A DNA stretch of 37,537 nt, from NCBI RefSeq assembly GCF_949298305.1, contig NZ_CASFWU010000011.1, positions 1 to 37,537 of the forward strand, given 5' to 3'. Position 1 is the first letter of the stretch. Every line of letters starts with the position of its first letter. Position numbers and translations under genes: made by a program. Of this stretch, positions 14,158 through 22,909 are shown piece by piece. The stretch comes from an uncultured Bacteroides sp. (GTDB lineage Bacteria; Bacteroidota; Bacteroidia; Bacteroidales; Bacteroidaceae). The notes beneath the pieces are model-generated. The model did no database searches. It saw only the letters and a list, made by a program, of their open reading frames with translations, and was not told where the DNA came from.

Positions 14158-16149
14158 ATGAAACAAGAAGAAGAGAAACTGACCGGATTGCCGGAAAACG
14201 CTTTTCGGGAACTGAAACCTGGTGAAGTTTACAATCCGCTGATGAGTCCGGACAAAAAATATCCTGAAGTAACGCTTTGGTCTGTGCTTTGGGGCATCGG
14301 AATGGCCATTCTGTTTTCCGCCGCCGCCGCCTTTTTAGGATTGAAGGTCGGGCAAGTTTTCGAAGCCGCAATTCCCATAGCGATTATCGCTGTCGGTGTT
14401 TCCGGTGCGGCAAAGCGTAAGAATGCGTTAGGAGAAAATGTTATCATCCAATCTATCGGAGCCAGTTCGGGTGTCATAGTGGCTGGTGCCATTTTTACTT
14501 TGCCGGCTTTGTACATCCTTCAGGAAACCTATCCTGAAGAGATTACCGTCACCTTCATGCAAGTGTTTATCAGTTCCTTGCTGGGCGGAGTATTGGGTAT
14601 CCTTTTCCTGATTCCCTTCCGTAAATACTTTGTCAGCAACATGCACGGCAAATATCCTTTTCCAGAGGCTACTGCCACGACTCAGGTACTTGTTTCCGGT
14701 GAAAAGGGCGGAAATCAGGCTAAATCCTTGTTGGCAGCCGGACTGGTGGGAGGTCTATATGACTTTATTGTGGCCACATTCGGTTGGTGGAACGAGAATT
14801 TCACGACCCGTGTCTGCGGTTTTGGAGAAATGTTGGCCGAGAAAGCCAAGCTGGTATTTAAAGTCTATACAGGAGCTGCAGTGTTGGGATTAGGATATAT
14901 TGTGGGACTGAAATATGCTGCCATTATCTGTGCTGGTTCACTGGCCGTTTGGTGGATTATCATTCCCGGCATGTCGCTCATCTGGGGTGGTGACGTACTG
15001 AACCAGTGGAATCCTGAAATTACGGCAACAGTAGGAAGCATGTCGCCCGAACAGATTTTCCAATATTATGCCAAGAGCATCGGCATTGGTGGTATAGCCA
15101 TGGCCGGCATCATCGGCATCATCAAGTCATGGGGCATCATTAAGAGTGCTGTGGGATTGGCTGCCAAAGAAATGGGAGGAAAATCGGAAGTAGACTCTAA
15201 CGTCAAACGTACGCAACGGGACCTCTCCATGAAGATTATTGCAATCGGATCGATTGTTACCCTGGTGTTGGTTTTACTCTTCTTCTATTTCGACGTGATG
15301 CAGGGTAATGTTCTTCACACCATCGTCGCCATCCTTTTGGTGGCGGTCATTGCTTTTTTGTTTACGACCGTTGCTGCCAATGCCATTGCCATCGTGGGAA
15401 CTAACCCAGTGTCCGGCATGACGCTGATGACCCTGATTCTGGCTTCTGTTGTCATGGTTGCTGTGGGGCTACGCGGTCCTGGCGGCATGATGGCGGCTCT
15501 GATTATGGGAGGCGTAGTATGTACAGCCCTATCCATGGCCGGCGGCTTCATTACCGATTTGAAAATTGGCTATTGGCTGGGAAGTACCCCCATCAAGCAG
15601 GAAACCTGGAAATTTCTGGGTACTGCCGTTTCTGCCGCTACGGTAGGTGGCGTAATGATTATCTTGAACAAAACATACGGTTTTACCAGCGGACAGTTGG
15701 CTGCCCCTCAGGCTAATGCGATGGCTGCCGTGATAGAACCCTTAATGAATGGTGTGGCTGCGCCGTGGCTGTTGTACGGCATAGGTGCCATACTGGCCGT
15801 CATCCTCACCTTCTGCAAGGTACCGGCATTGGCTTTCGCGTTGGGCATGTTCATTCCGCTGGAGCTCAACATTCCGCTGATTGTGGGTGGAGCCATCAAC
15901 TGGTATGTGACGACCCGAAGCAAAGACGCCTCGTTGAATGCTGCACGTGGGGAGAAAGGAACGCTCATTGCTTCCGGATTTATTGCCGGTGGCGCTCTGA
16001 TGGGTGTGGTCAGTGCTGCCATGCGATTTGGAGGTATCAATCTGATAAACAATGAGTGGTTGCAAAATACGTGGTCTGAAGTCTTGGCTTTGTGCGCTTA
16101 CGCCATCTTAATCATTTATTTTATCAAAGCTTCAATGAAGGTGAAGTAA
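14158..16149 (+). CDS. OPT-family oligopeptide transporter
   Basis: A 663-residue polytopic membrane protein of the OPT superfamily, which imports peptides or metal chelates with protons. It has many hydrophobic segments, for example at residues about 40-60, 90-115, 135-160, 235-270, 355-380 and 395-470. The NMHGKYPFPEATATTQVL segment resembles the family's substrate-path motif. The long cytosolic N-terminus (FRELKPGEVYNPLM) is typical of Bacteroidetes members. The substrate cannot be read from sequence. It is followed after 59 bp by an esterase gene and then the DUF1460 gene, both same strand, suggesting an operon. Confidence 0.92.
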   Translation: MKQEEEKLTGLPENAFRELKPGEVYNPLMSPDKKYPEVTLWSVLWGIGMAILFSAAAAFLGLKVGQVFEAAIPIAIIAVGVSGAAKRKNALGENVIIQSIGASSGVIVAGAIFTLPALYILQETYPEEITVTFMQVFISSLLGGVLGILFLIPFRKYFVSNMHGKYPFPEATATTQVLVSGEKGGNQAKSLLAAGLVGGLYDFIVATFGWWNENFTTRVCGFGEMLAEKAKLVFKVYTGAAVLGLGYIVGLKYAAIICAGSLAVWWIIIPGMSLIWGGDVLNQWNPEITATVGSMSPEQIFQYYAKSIGIGGIAMAGIIGIIKSWGIIKSAVGLAAKEMGGKSEVDSNVKRTQRDLSMKIIAIGSIVTLVLVLLFFYFDVMQGNVLHTIVAILLVAVIAFLFTTVAANAIAIVGTNPVSGMTLMTLILASVVMVAVGLRGPGGMMAALIMGGVVCTALSMAGGFITDLKIGYWLGSTPIKQETWKFLGTAVSAATVGGVMIILNKTYGFTSGQLAAPQANAMAAVIEPLMNGVAAPWLLYGIGAILAVILTFCKVPALAFALGMFIPLELNIPLIVGGAINWYVTTRSKDASLNAARGEKGTLIASGFIAGGALMGVVSAAMRFGGINLINNEWLQNTWSEVLALCAYAILIIYFIKASMKVK

Positions 16150-16208
16150 CAGATTGAACATCAATATTCTGTGTTGATAATTTTATATCTCTCTAATTCC
16201 ATATTAGT

Positions 16209-17075
16209 ATGAAGAGAATTTTTTTTCTGGCTTTTATATTTCTTTCAACTATGGTATTTGCACAGAAGGCTATCGAGTTACCTTTGTGGCCTAATGGCAT
16301 GCCCAACACTAATGGGCTGCCATGCGATCAGGAAGATTTGGACGGAGGTCGTGTCGCCCATGTGGTCAATCCTTTCATAACCGTTTATCAGGCGGGCCGG
16401 CCCAATGGAATGGCCATTATCATGTGTCCCGGTGGGGCGTATGCCCGTTTGGCTTTGGGCCACGAAGGACACGACATGGCTTCTTGGTTCAACACACAAG
16501 GCATTACATACGTTGTTTTAAAATATCGTATGCCCAATGGACATCACGAAGTCCCTCTTTCCGATGCAGAACAGGCCATCCGGTTGGTACGTAAGCATGC
16601 TTCCGAATGGGGCATCAATCCGCATCGGGTAGGCATCATGGGCGCATCGGCCGGCGGACATCTGGCTGCTTCACTGGCTACACTTTGTATAAGTGAAGAT
16701 ACCCGTCCTAATTTCCAGATTCTTTTTTATCCGGTCATTTCCATGTTGAAGGAGGTGACTCATGGTGGTTCCCGTCAGAATCTGATCGGTGACAATCCCA
16801 GCAAGGATTTGGAAGACAGATTCTCGTTGGAAAGACAAGTTTCCGCCCATTCACCACAAGCTTTCATCATGCTTTCGGGAGATGATGCAACTGTACCTCC
16901 CATCAACGGCATCGGATATTACTTGGCTCTGTGCGAGCAGAAAATTCCCGCTACGCTTCATGTCTATCCCACAGGCGGGCATGGATGGGGATTCAGAGAT
17001 GATTTTACTTACAAACGTCAATGGACCGGCGAACTGGAAAAATGGTTACGTGACGGTTTGATATTCAACGATTAA
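16209..17075 (+). CDS. Exported alpha/beta hydrolase (esterase family)
   Basis: A 288-residue protein with a signal peptide (MKRIFFLAFIFLSTMVFAQ) and an alpha/beta hydrolase fold. CPGGAYARLA forms the oxyanion region, MGASAGGHLA contains nucleophile Ser147, GDDATVPP contains Asp226, and TGGHGWG contains His258. This is the BD-FAE / acetyl-xylan-esterase-like group often found in Bacteroides, so deacetylation of a glycan or xyloside is plausible but not shown. It lies between a peptide transporter and a DUF1460 amidase, so a role on cell-wall or peptide substrates is an alternative. Confidence 0.88.
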   Translation: MKRIFFLAFIFLSTMVFAQKAIELPLWPNGMPNTNGLPCDQEDLDGGRVAHVVNPFITVYQAGRPNGMAIIMCPGGAYARLALGHEGHDMASWFNTQGITYVVLKYRMPNGHHEVPLSDAEQAIRLVRKHASEWGINPHRVGIMGASAGGHLAASLATLCISEDTRPNFQILFYPVISMLKEVTHGGSRQNLIGDNPSKDLEDRFSLERQVSAHSPQAFIMLSGDDATVPPINGIGYYLALCEQKIPATLHVYPTGGHGWGFRDDFTYKRQWTGELEKWLRDGLIFND

Positions 17076-17105
17076 AATAAAACAATGAAATTCTAAAAAG
17101 GAAAA

Positions 17106-17888
17106 ATGAAGAAAATAGCGCATATTCTGTTAGGAATACTTTGTATGCTGCCTGTGGCAGGCTTTGCACAAGATAATGGAGAATTGATGGTAAGCAACGC
17201 AGTCGGCTTTATTGATATACCTTATGTTGCCCATACTTTGGATCAGGAAGAAACGGAGGACCTGGTAATCAATTGCGATGAAATGGACTGTACCACGTTT
17301 GTTGAATATGTGTTGGCTTTGTCCTTGTCCCCTACTGAAGACGGACAGGTAGCTGAAGGTGACTTTGCCAATTTTGTTCAGAAAATCCGTTACAGAGACG
17401 GCAAGATAGATGGTTATGCCTCACGCCTGCATTATATAACAGACTGGGTTAACAATGGTGTGAAAGGCGGATTTTTGGAAGATGTAACTGCTGAACATAG
17501 CCCCTACGTCATGAAAGTGTCTTTAAACTATATGACATCTCATCCCGAAGCATATAGACAATTGGCTAATTCACCGGAAAATGTTGCCAAGATGAAAGAG
17601 ATAGAGAAGGCTTTATCCGGTCAGGAAATACACTATATTCCGAAGGATAATCTTCCGAATAACGGACTGCCTTGGATTAAGAATGGTGATATCATTGCCA
17701 TTACTACCAATATCGAGGGGTTGGATGTTGCTCACATGGGCATTGCCTTCTATGTACAAGGCAAGCTTTGCCTCCTTCACGCCTCTTCTACGGCCAAGAA
17801 AGTTATTGTTTCCAAAGTGGCATTGGCTCAGATGCTGAAGGATAATGATAACTGGACTGGCATTCGCGTGTTGCGAATGAAGAAATAA
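17106..17888 (+). CDS. DUF1460 amidase-like exported protein
   Basis: A 260-residue protein with a signal peptide (through about residue 21, GFAQ). It matches the DUF1460 family, an NlpC/P60-like cysteine amidase fold. MDCTTFVEYVLAL would carry the catalytic cysteine (Cys62) and DVAHMGIAF the histidine (His210), followed by LLHASSTAKKV. Family members are annotated as N-acetylmuramoyl-L-alanine-amidase-like; the precise bond cut is not established here. It starts 30 bp after the esterase and ends the three-gene set. Confidence 0.87.
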   Translation: MKKIAHILLGILCMLPVAGFAQDNGELMVSNAVGFIDIPYVAHTLDQEETEDLVINCDEMDCTTFVEYVLALSLSPTEDGQVAEGDFANFVQKIRYRDGKIDGYASRLHYITDWVNNGVKGGFLEDVTAEHSPYVMKVSLNYMTSHPEAYRQLANSPENVAKMKEIEKALSGQEIHYIPKDNLPNNGLPWIKNGDIIAITTNIEGLDVAHMGIAFYVQGKLCLLHASSTAKKVIVSKVALAQMLKDNDNWTGIRVLRMKK

Positions 17889-17910
17889 TCCGATTCCAGA
17901 TTTCGCCGAG

Positions 17911-17983
17911 AAGAATGCCCCAAAGAAGATGACTACCGGTTTTCCTGACCGGGATAGACCTTCTTGGGGCATTCTTGTTTTAT
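17911..17983 (+). terminator. Terminator after the DUF1460 gene
   Basis: AAGAATGCCCCAAAGAAG (17911-17928) pairs with CTTCTTGGGGCATTCTT (17960-17976) with one bulge. There is an inner stem around ACCGGT/ACCGGG, followed by a T-rich tail. Confidence 0.85.
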
Positions 17984-17991
17984 TTTTATTG

Positions 17992-18136
17992 AAGTTTCGC
18001 AAGTGCTCAACTTAGCAGTTAACAAGGCTTCAGTCAACAAGTCTACAAGGCTGGAATTCCCTGTTTGATGAAGTGCCGCTTGAAACGGATCGCTACAAAC
18101 CCTTGTCAACTGCAACTTGAGCTTGCTAAAGTTGAG
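17992..18136 (+). repeat. Family 2 intergenic repeat, copy 2
   Basis: It is closely similar along its whole length to copy 1, with the same left end AAGTTTCGCAAGTGCTCAAC and a right end CAACTTGAGCTTGC. It differs by scattered substitutions and a small deletion in the right arm. A family 1 copy begins 32 bp downstream. Confidence 0.8.
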
Positions 18137-18167
18137 ATTTTTACTAAAGTTTCTGAAGCAATAAGGT

Positions 18168-18380
18168 ACTCAAGTTTCGGTTTTACCGGAACTTGAAGAA
18201 GTTAGCAGGAGTTAGAAGGAAGCCCCCTCCAACTCCCCCCCGAAGGGGGAGAGGTCTCGCCAGGGCGGGCTTAGGAGTTAAAAGCCAATAGAAAAACAAA
18301 CGGCTCACAATGTATCGGCTTAACTCCTTAACTTCTTAACTACTTAACTACCAGAGAAATATTAAAACCGAAACATTAGT
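18168..18380 (+). repeat. Family 1 intergenic repeat, copy D, with a GC-rich insertion
   Basis: It has the family ends ACTCAAGTTTCGG and CCGAAACATTAGT and the shared block TCGGCTTAACTCCTTAAC. In its left half about 35 bp of a different GC-rich palindrome (CTCCCCC near 18234, GGGGGAG at 18245-18251) replaces part of the usual sequence. The element sits between convergent DUF1460 and dnaB. Confidence 0.75.
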
Positions 18381-18399
18381 TTTTAATAGCTTCTCATCA

Positions 18400-19968
18400 T
18401 CAGAATGGAAGTGGTCCGTCTCCCCCCATGCTTCCAAATGGATTGTCTTGTGGTGGAAAATCGGATGACATAGGAGGCGGAGGTGTAGACGAACTGCCAA
18501 TGGGCGTATTCATACGCGAACTGAAAGTAGCTCCCCCTCCTTCAGAAGGTGGAGGGATAATCATGTCGTCCTCCGGATTCTGGAAACGGGTAAACTGACC
18601 GATGAAGCGGAGCCTTACGTCGCCTACTGCACCGTTACGGTGTTTGGCAATAATAATTTCCGCCATGCCGCGCAGGTCAGTCCCGTCGGCCGAGGTATAT
18701 ATCTTATAATATTCCGGACGATGGATGAAGCATACCATATCGGCATCTTGTTCGATGGCTCCCGATTCACGCAGGTCGCTCAATTGTGGCCGCTTTCCTT
18801 CTTCTCCTTCGCGGTTCTCTACGCCACGGTTCAACTGAGACAAGGCAATGATGGGAATATTCAGCTCCTTGGCCAGTCCTTTCAGTGAGCGGGAGATGGT
18901 ACTGACTTCTTCTTGGCGACTGCCGAAAGACATGCCGCTCGCATTCATCAGCTGAAGGTAGTCGATGATAATCAGTTTGACATTGTGTTCACGCACCAGT
19001 CGGCGGGCTTTGGTACGCAGTTCGAATACAGAGAGTGAAGGCGTATCGTCCACATACAGTGGCGCGTCCAGCAGGTCGCGCAGTTTGGAATCCAACTGTT
19101 GCCATTCATAGTCGGCCAGCTGTCCGCTCTTGATTTTCTCACTTGGAATCTCGCATACATTTGAAATCAGACGGTTCACCAACTGAACGTTGCTCATTTC
19201 GAGTGAGAACAAAGCTACCGGATTGTGGTAGTTGACAGCAATGTTCTTGGCCATGGACAGCACGAAAGCCGTCTTACCCATGGCCGGACGGGCAGCAATG
19301 ATGATGAGGTCTGAATTTTGCCAGCCCGAAGTCATCTTGTCCAGCTTGGTGAATCCGCTTTCCAGTCCGCTCAGACCGTCGGTCCGCGCGGCAGCCTTCT
19401 GTATCAGCTGGTAGGCTTCGGCAATGACAGGATTAATTTGCGTGTAGTCCTTCTTCATGTTCTGCTGGGAAATCTCGAACAGCTTTCCTTCAGCTTCCTG
19501 CATCAGGTCGTCCACGTCCAATGTCTCGTCAAAAGCCTTGCTCTGGATGTTGCTGGTGAAAGTTATCAGTTCCCGTGCCAATGCTTTTTGGGCAATGATG
19601 CGGGCATGATATTCGATGTGTGCAGAAGAGGCAACTTTGCTGCTCAGTTGGGTAATGTAGAACGGACCACCAATTTCTTCCAGTTCCCCGCGTTTGGAAA
19701 GCTGTTCCTTTACTGTAAGAATATCGACCGGTTTCTGGTTGACAGCCAAATCTGTAATAGCGGAATAAATCAGCTGATGTCGATGTTCGTAAAACGATTC
19801 CGGGCGCAGAATTTCGCTGACCAGCGAGTATGCGTCCTTCTCTATCATCAATGCTCCCAATACGGCTTCCTCCAGCTCGACAGCCTGAGGCTGTATGCGT
19901 CCGTAGTCGTTTACGGGCTGTGTCGTTTTGCTTTTGGAAGTCCGGGTAGTTCGTCTTTGCTCTGCCAC
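18400..19968 (-). CDS. dnaB: Replicative DNA helicase
   Basis: DnaB is the hexameric helicase that unwinds DNA ahead of the replication fork. The 522-residue protein has a basic N-terminal tail, the N-terminal helical domain (from QAVELEEAVLGALMIE), a linker and the RecA-like ATPase. Walker A is ARPAMGKT (Gly231, Lys232), Walker B is LIIIDYLQLM, and ALSQLNRGVE and IAKHRNG are present. The C-terminal 50 residues are a Pro/Gly/Ser-rich tail, which may be a protein-interaction region. The start codon is GTG (19968). A promoter box lies 88 bp upstream. Confidence 0.96.
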   Translation of the reverse strand: MAEQRRTTRTSKSKTTQPVNDYGRIQPQAVELEEAVLGALMIEKDAYSLVSEILRPESFYEHRHQLIYSAITDLAVNQKPVDILTVKEQLSKRGELEEIGGPFYITQLSSKVASSAHIEYHARIIAQKALARELITFTSNIQSKAFDETLDVDDLMQEAEGKLFEISQQNMKKDYTQINPVIAEAYQLIQKAAARTDGLSGLESGFTKLDKMTSGWQNSDLIIIAARPAMGKTAFVLSMAKNIAVNYHNPVALFSLEMSNVQLVNRLISNVCEIPSEKIKSGQLADYEWQQLDSKLRDLLDAPLYVDDTPSLSVFELRTKARRLVREHNVKLIIIDYLQLMNASGMSFGSRQEEVSTISRSLKGLAKELNIPIIALSQLNRGVENREGEEGKRPQLSDLRESGAIEQDADMVCFIHRPEYYKIYTSADGTDLRGMAEIIIAKHRNGAVGDVRLRFIGQFTRFQNPEDDMIIPPPSEGGGATFSSRMNTPIGSSSTPPPPMSSDFPPQDNPFGSMGGDGPLPF

Positions 19969-20055
19969 GTTGTTTTAGTTTTAGTTCTGATTTCTTTATT
20001 CTCTCCTTTCCCCGGAAGGACCTATCCGAGACGGTCTCTCACAAGAAAGGAGGAA

Positions 20056-20063
20056 CAAAGATA
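20056..20063 (-). promoter_or_regulatory. -7 box of the dnaB promoter
   Basis: The minus strand reads TATCTTTG, 88 bp upstream of the dnaB GTG. The leader would be about 80 nt. Confidence 0.55.
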
Positions 20064-20203
20064 GCACTAACCTCTGTTTTTACCCAATTTTCTGAAGGCG
20101 TTTTCAAATTTCGGTTGGTTAAAAATCAGCCCCCTTACACTGTGAAACATATTGCTTCACATTATTCTTCTGATAGTCAGTAGATAGGCAGACAGGTGGA
20201 GGC

Positions 20204-20311
20204 ATGAAGGCAAAACAAATAATGGTTCAAGAGAATCAGGGTGCTAAACATCAACTTGACGCTAGCCAAGTACCACTTTACGGACGTAACTATCTACATT
20301 ATGGAAGCTAA
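20204..20311 (+). CDS. Possible 35-residue small ORF
   Basis: In the 430-bp gap between dnaB and ispE an ORF of 35 codons starts at an ATG preceded by the purine-rich AGGTGGAGG and ends at TAA. The peptide starts MKAKQIMVQENQGAKHQLDA and ends NYLHYGS; it is hydrophilic, with no signal or membrane segment. I recognise no family. It could be chance or the remnant of a gene. The rest of the gap (20064-20203, 20312-20493) shows only a small dyad (GTGAAacatattgcTTCAC near 20141) and a weak TACTTTCA promoter-like box at 20444-20451 before ispE. Confidence 0.25.
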   Translation: MKAKQIMVQENQGAKHQLDASQVPLYGRNYLHYGS

Positions 20312-20493
20312 TATGCATGAATCAAATTGTTTCCTGTGACTGGATACAAGATTGGGCACTTCTGCAATAAGAAGAAAGTTTGGTACGTTATGGGGACACG
20401 AAAGTTTTTTAGGGTAATAAGCGGCGGTTTCGTTTTTTATTGCTACTTTCATGCCCAATAATCCATGTTTAAAATCTGATAAATATCATACGA

Positions 20494-21321
20494 ATGATTG
20501 CTTTTCCGAATGCAAAAATCAATTTGGGGTTGAACATCGTTGAAAAACGGACTGACGGATACCACAATCTGGAGACCGTTTTCTATCCGGTTGCCGTGGA
20601 AGACGCACTGGAGGTTCACCGGGCCGAAGAGGGGGATGAGAAATGCCGCCTGCACCAGTCGGGCCTGGAGATTGCGGGAACGCCCGACAACAATTTGGTG
20701 GTCAAGGCCTATAACCTGCTGGACAAGGACTTTGGACTGCCGCCCGTAGACATCTATTTGCACAAGCACATCCCCTCGGGAGCGGGTTTGGGCGGAGGAT
20801 CGTCGGACGCGGCTTTCATGCTGAAACTGCTGAACGGCAAGTTCAATCTGGGGCTTACTGAAGATTCGTTGGAAGAATATGCCGCCCGTCTGGGTGCCGA
20901 TTGTGCTTTCTTCATCCGCAACCGTCCCGTGTTTGCCGAAGGAATAGGCAATGTATTCTCGCCTGTTTCCCTCTCTCTTGAAGGCTGTCAGATTGTCTTG
21001 GTGAAACCGGACATTTTTGTTTCCACCCGCGATGCTTTCTCGCAAATCAAGCCCCACCGACCGGAGATTCCACTGAAAGAAGCCATCAGCCTCCCCTTGG
21101 AGCAATGGAGGGAAGTCTTGACAAACGATTTTGAGGCAAGTGTATTCCCGCAGTATCCGGAAATTGGTGAAATCAAAGAAGAACTTTATGCAAAAGGTGC
21201 GTTTTATGCAGCCATGAGCGGTTCAGGCTCGTCCGTGTTCGGTCTATTTGATCCGGAGACTTCGCTACCTTCACTTCATTTCGACGAGAAGGCGTTTGTT
21301 TATAAGGGTGTCTTGAAATAA
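20494..21321 (+). CDS. ispE: 4-diphosphocytidyl-2-C-methyl-D-erythritol kinase
   Basis: IspE phosphorylates CDP-methylerythritol in the non-mevalonate (MEP) isoprenoid pathway. The 275-residue protein is a GHMP kinase: FPNAKINLGLNI at the N-terminus, the ATP loop PSGAGLGGGSSDAAFML around residues 93-109, and the C-terminal GHMP motif AMSGSGSSVFGLF. The start at the ATG 20494 agrees with family N-termini. It is monocistronic as far as can be seen, with sodB 116 bp downstream on the same strand. Confidence 0.95.
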   Translation: MIAFPNAKINLGLNIVEKRTDGYHNLETVFYPVAVEDALEVHRAEEGDEKCRLHQSGLEIAGTPDNNLVVKAYNLLDKDFGLPPVDIYLHKHIPSGAGLGGGSSDAAFMLKLLNGKFNLGLTEDSLEEYAARLGADCAFFIRNRPVFAEGIGNVFSPVSLSLEGCQIVLVKPDIFVSTRDAFSQIKPHRPEIPLKEAISLPLEQWREVLTNDFEASVFPQYPEIGEIKEELYAKGAFYAAMSGSGSSVFGLFDPETSLPSLHFDEKAFVYKGVLK

Positions 21322-21437
21322 AAGCGTATTTACAAGAACATTTAGGTTCCGCCAGACGTTCTATATAAAGAACCGGACACATATACACACTTCTCTAAAG
21401 TAAAGAATGTATCTGCAATCCATTAATATCCACAATT

Positions 21438-22022
21438 ATGACACATCAGATGCCCCAACTTCCGTATGCCAGCAGCGCATTGGAACCTGTAATCAGTCAG
21501 CAAACCATCGAATTCCATTACGGCAAACATCTTCAGACGTACGTAAACAACCTGAACAATCTGGTGAAAGGTACGGAATTTGAGGACAAGAACGTGGAAT
21601 TCATCGCAGCCCATGCTCCCGAAGGAGCCATTTTCAACAATGCCGGACAAGTACTGAATCATACCCTCTACTTCTTGCAGTTCTCTCCCGCCCCCGACCA
21701 TAAAGAACCCACAGACAAGTTGGCCGAAGCCATTGTACGTGACTTCGGAAGTTTTGAGAACTTCAAGAAAGAGTTCAACGCAGCCGGCGTAAGCCTGTTC
21801 GGCTCCGGCTGGGCTTGGCTTTCAGCCGACAAGGAAGGCAAGTTGCACATCACCAAAGAGCCTAACGGCAGTAACCCCGTACGCAATGGACTCACTCCCC
21901 TGCTCTGCTTCGACGTATGGGAACATGCCTACTATCTGGACTATCAGAACAGACGGGCCGACCACTTGAATGCACTTTGGGAGATTATTGACTGGGATGT
22001 AGTTGGCACACGGCTGGGATAA
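21438..22022 (+). CDS. sodB: Superoxide dismutase, Fe/Mn type
   Basis: It converts superoxide to oxygen and hydrogen peroxide in the cytosol, protecting an anaerobe during oxygen exposure. The 194-residue protein has all four metal ligands: His27 (EFHYGKH), His75 (NHTLYF), Asp159 and His163 (FDVWEHAYY). The outer-sphere glutamine Gln71 in NNAGQVLNH is at the iron-type position. Bacteroidales members of this group can be active with either metal, so metal use cannot be decided from sequence. A 22-bp tandem array begins 8 bp after the stop. Confidence 0.95.
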   Translation: MTHQMPQLPYASSALEPVISQQTIEFHYGKHLQTYVNNLNNLVKGTEFEDKNVEFIAAHAPEGAIFNNAGQVLNHTLYFLQFSPAPDHKEPTDKLAEAIVRDFGSFENFKKEFNAAGVSLFGSGWAWLSADKEGKLHITKEPNGSNPVRNGLTPLLCFDVWEHAYYLDYQNRRADHLNALWEIIDWDVVGTRLG

Positions 22023-22030
22023 TATGACCC

Positions 22031-22118
22031 ACCTGCAAGTAATGAACGAACTACCTGTAAGTAACGAACGGATTACCCATAAGTAACCGGGCGATTACTT
22101 ATAGGTAGTTTGTCTGTG
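22031..22118. repeat. 22-bp tandem array, about four units, after sodB
   Basis: Units start at 22031, 22053, 22075 and 22097 with exact 22-bp spacing. Each begins AC(C/T)..., with AAGTAA in the first three and a degenerate TAGGTAG in the fourth. Units 1 and 2 are most alike (ACCTGyAAGTAAyGAACG). It fills the start of the sodB-GNAT intergenic region. Confidence 0.7.
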
Positions 22119-22155
22119 TAGTATAACAGCAAGGCATTTTGATTTTGATTTGATT

Positions 22156-22692
22156 ATGATTGTTCATATACGGCAAGAGCAGAGCGGTAACTTACCGGCA
22201 ATCTTCAGCTTGGTGGAAACAGCCTTTGCAACTATGAAGGAGAGCGACCACCGGGAACATTTTTTGGTGGACAGGCTTCACCGGTCGGATTCATTTGTAC
22301 CTGAGCTATCGCTTGTTGCCGAAACCGACGATGGACAGCTTGTGGGATACATTTTACTCGCAAAAGTGGGAATCGTGTCCGGAAAGAAGCGGACAACAAG
22401 TTTGGCGGTAGCCCCTTTGGCAGTACTTCCCGACTGTCAGAACCAAGGCATCGGAGGAATTTTGCTAAAAGAAGCCCACAAGAAGGCGGCCTCCTTGGGA
22501 TACGGAACTGCTGTTATACTTGGGCATAAGGATTATTATCCGCGTTTCGGCTATTGCAGGGCTATGGAACATGGCATAATGTTTCCATTTGATGTCCCTT
22601 CCGAATTGTGTCAGGTCATTGAGTTGCTGCCTGGCGCCTTGAACGGAGTACACGGCAACGTGCAATATCCGCCAGCTTTCTTTGAAGAATGA
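22156..22692 (+). CDS. GNAT-family N-acetyltransferase
   Basis: A 178-residue protein with the acetyl-CoA binding segment VLPDCQNQGIGGILLKEA (motif A, RxxGxG-like with Gln in place of Arg) and the downstream GHKDYYPRFGY, typical of the small YhbS-like acetyltransferases. The substrate is unknown. An in-frame TTG lies 6 bp upstream; the ATG at 22156 (MIVHIRQEQ) is preferred. Nothing in the neighbourhood predicts its target. Confidence 0.88.
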   Translation: MIVHIRQEQSGNLPAIFSLVETAFATMKESDHREHFLVDRLHRSDSFVPELSLVAETDDGQLVGYILLAKVGIVSGKKRTTSLAVAPLAVLPDCQNQGIGGILLKEAHKKAASLGYGTAVILGHKDYYPRFGYCRAMEHGIMFPFDVPSELCQVIELLPGALNGVHGNVQYPPAFFEE

Positions 22693-22828
22693 TGCAGGTT
22701 TTACATGAAACTCCCTCCTACTCCTTCATTTCAAGAATATCTTCTTTAATGAGTCTATATGTCTATTAAATCGTGTTATATATCAGAGGCCTGCAGACCG
22801 AAAAGCTTGCAGATTTCTGCAAAAGCCG

Positions 22829-22909
22829 TATATTTGCAATGTGTTTTTCATAGTATTAGATTTAAGGTTAACAAAAAGATTGGCTGTCTGGGATAGATAG
22901 CCTTTTTTT
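22829..22909 (+). ncRNA. Candidate small RNA with its own promoter and terminator
   Basis: TATATTTG at 22829-22836 is a full -7 match. A transcript starting about 22843 would run through an AT-rich, ORF-free stretch (TCATAGTATTAGATTTAAGG) into GGCTGTCT (22882-22889), pairing with AGATAGCC (22895-22902), then T7. The total is about 65 nt. The hairpin also ends 3' to the convergent GNAT-nitrilase gene, so it could instead be just a terminator; the promoter box is what argues for an RNA. Confidence 0.45.
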
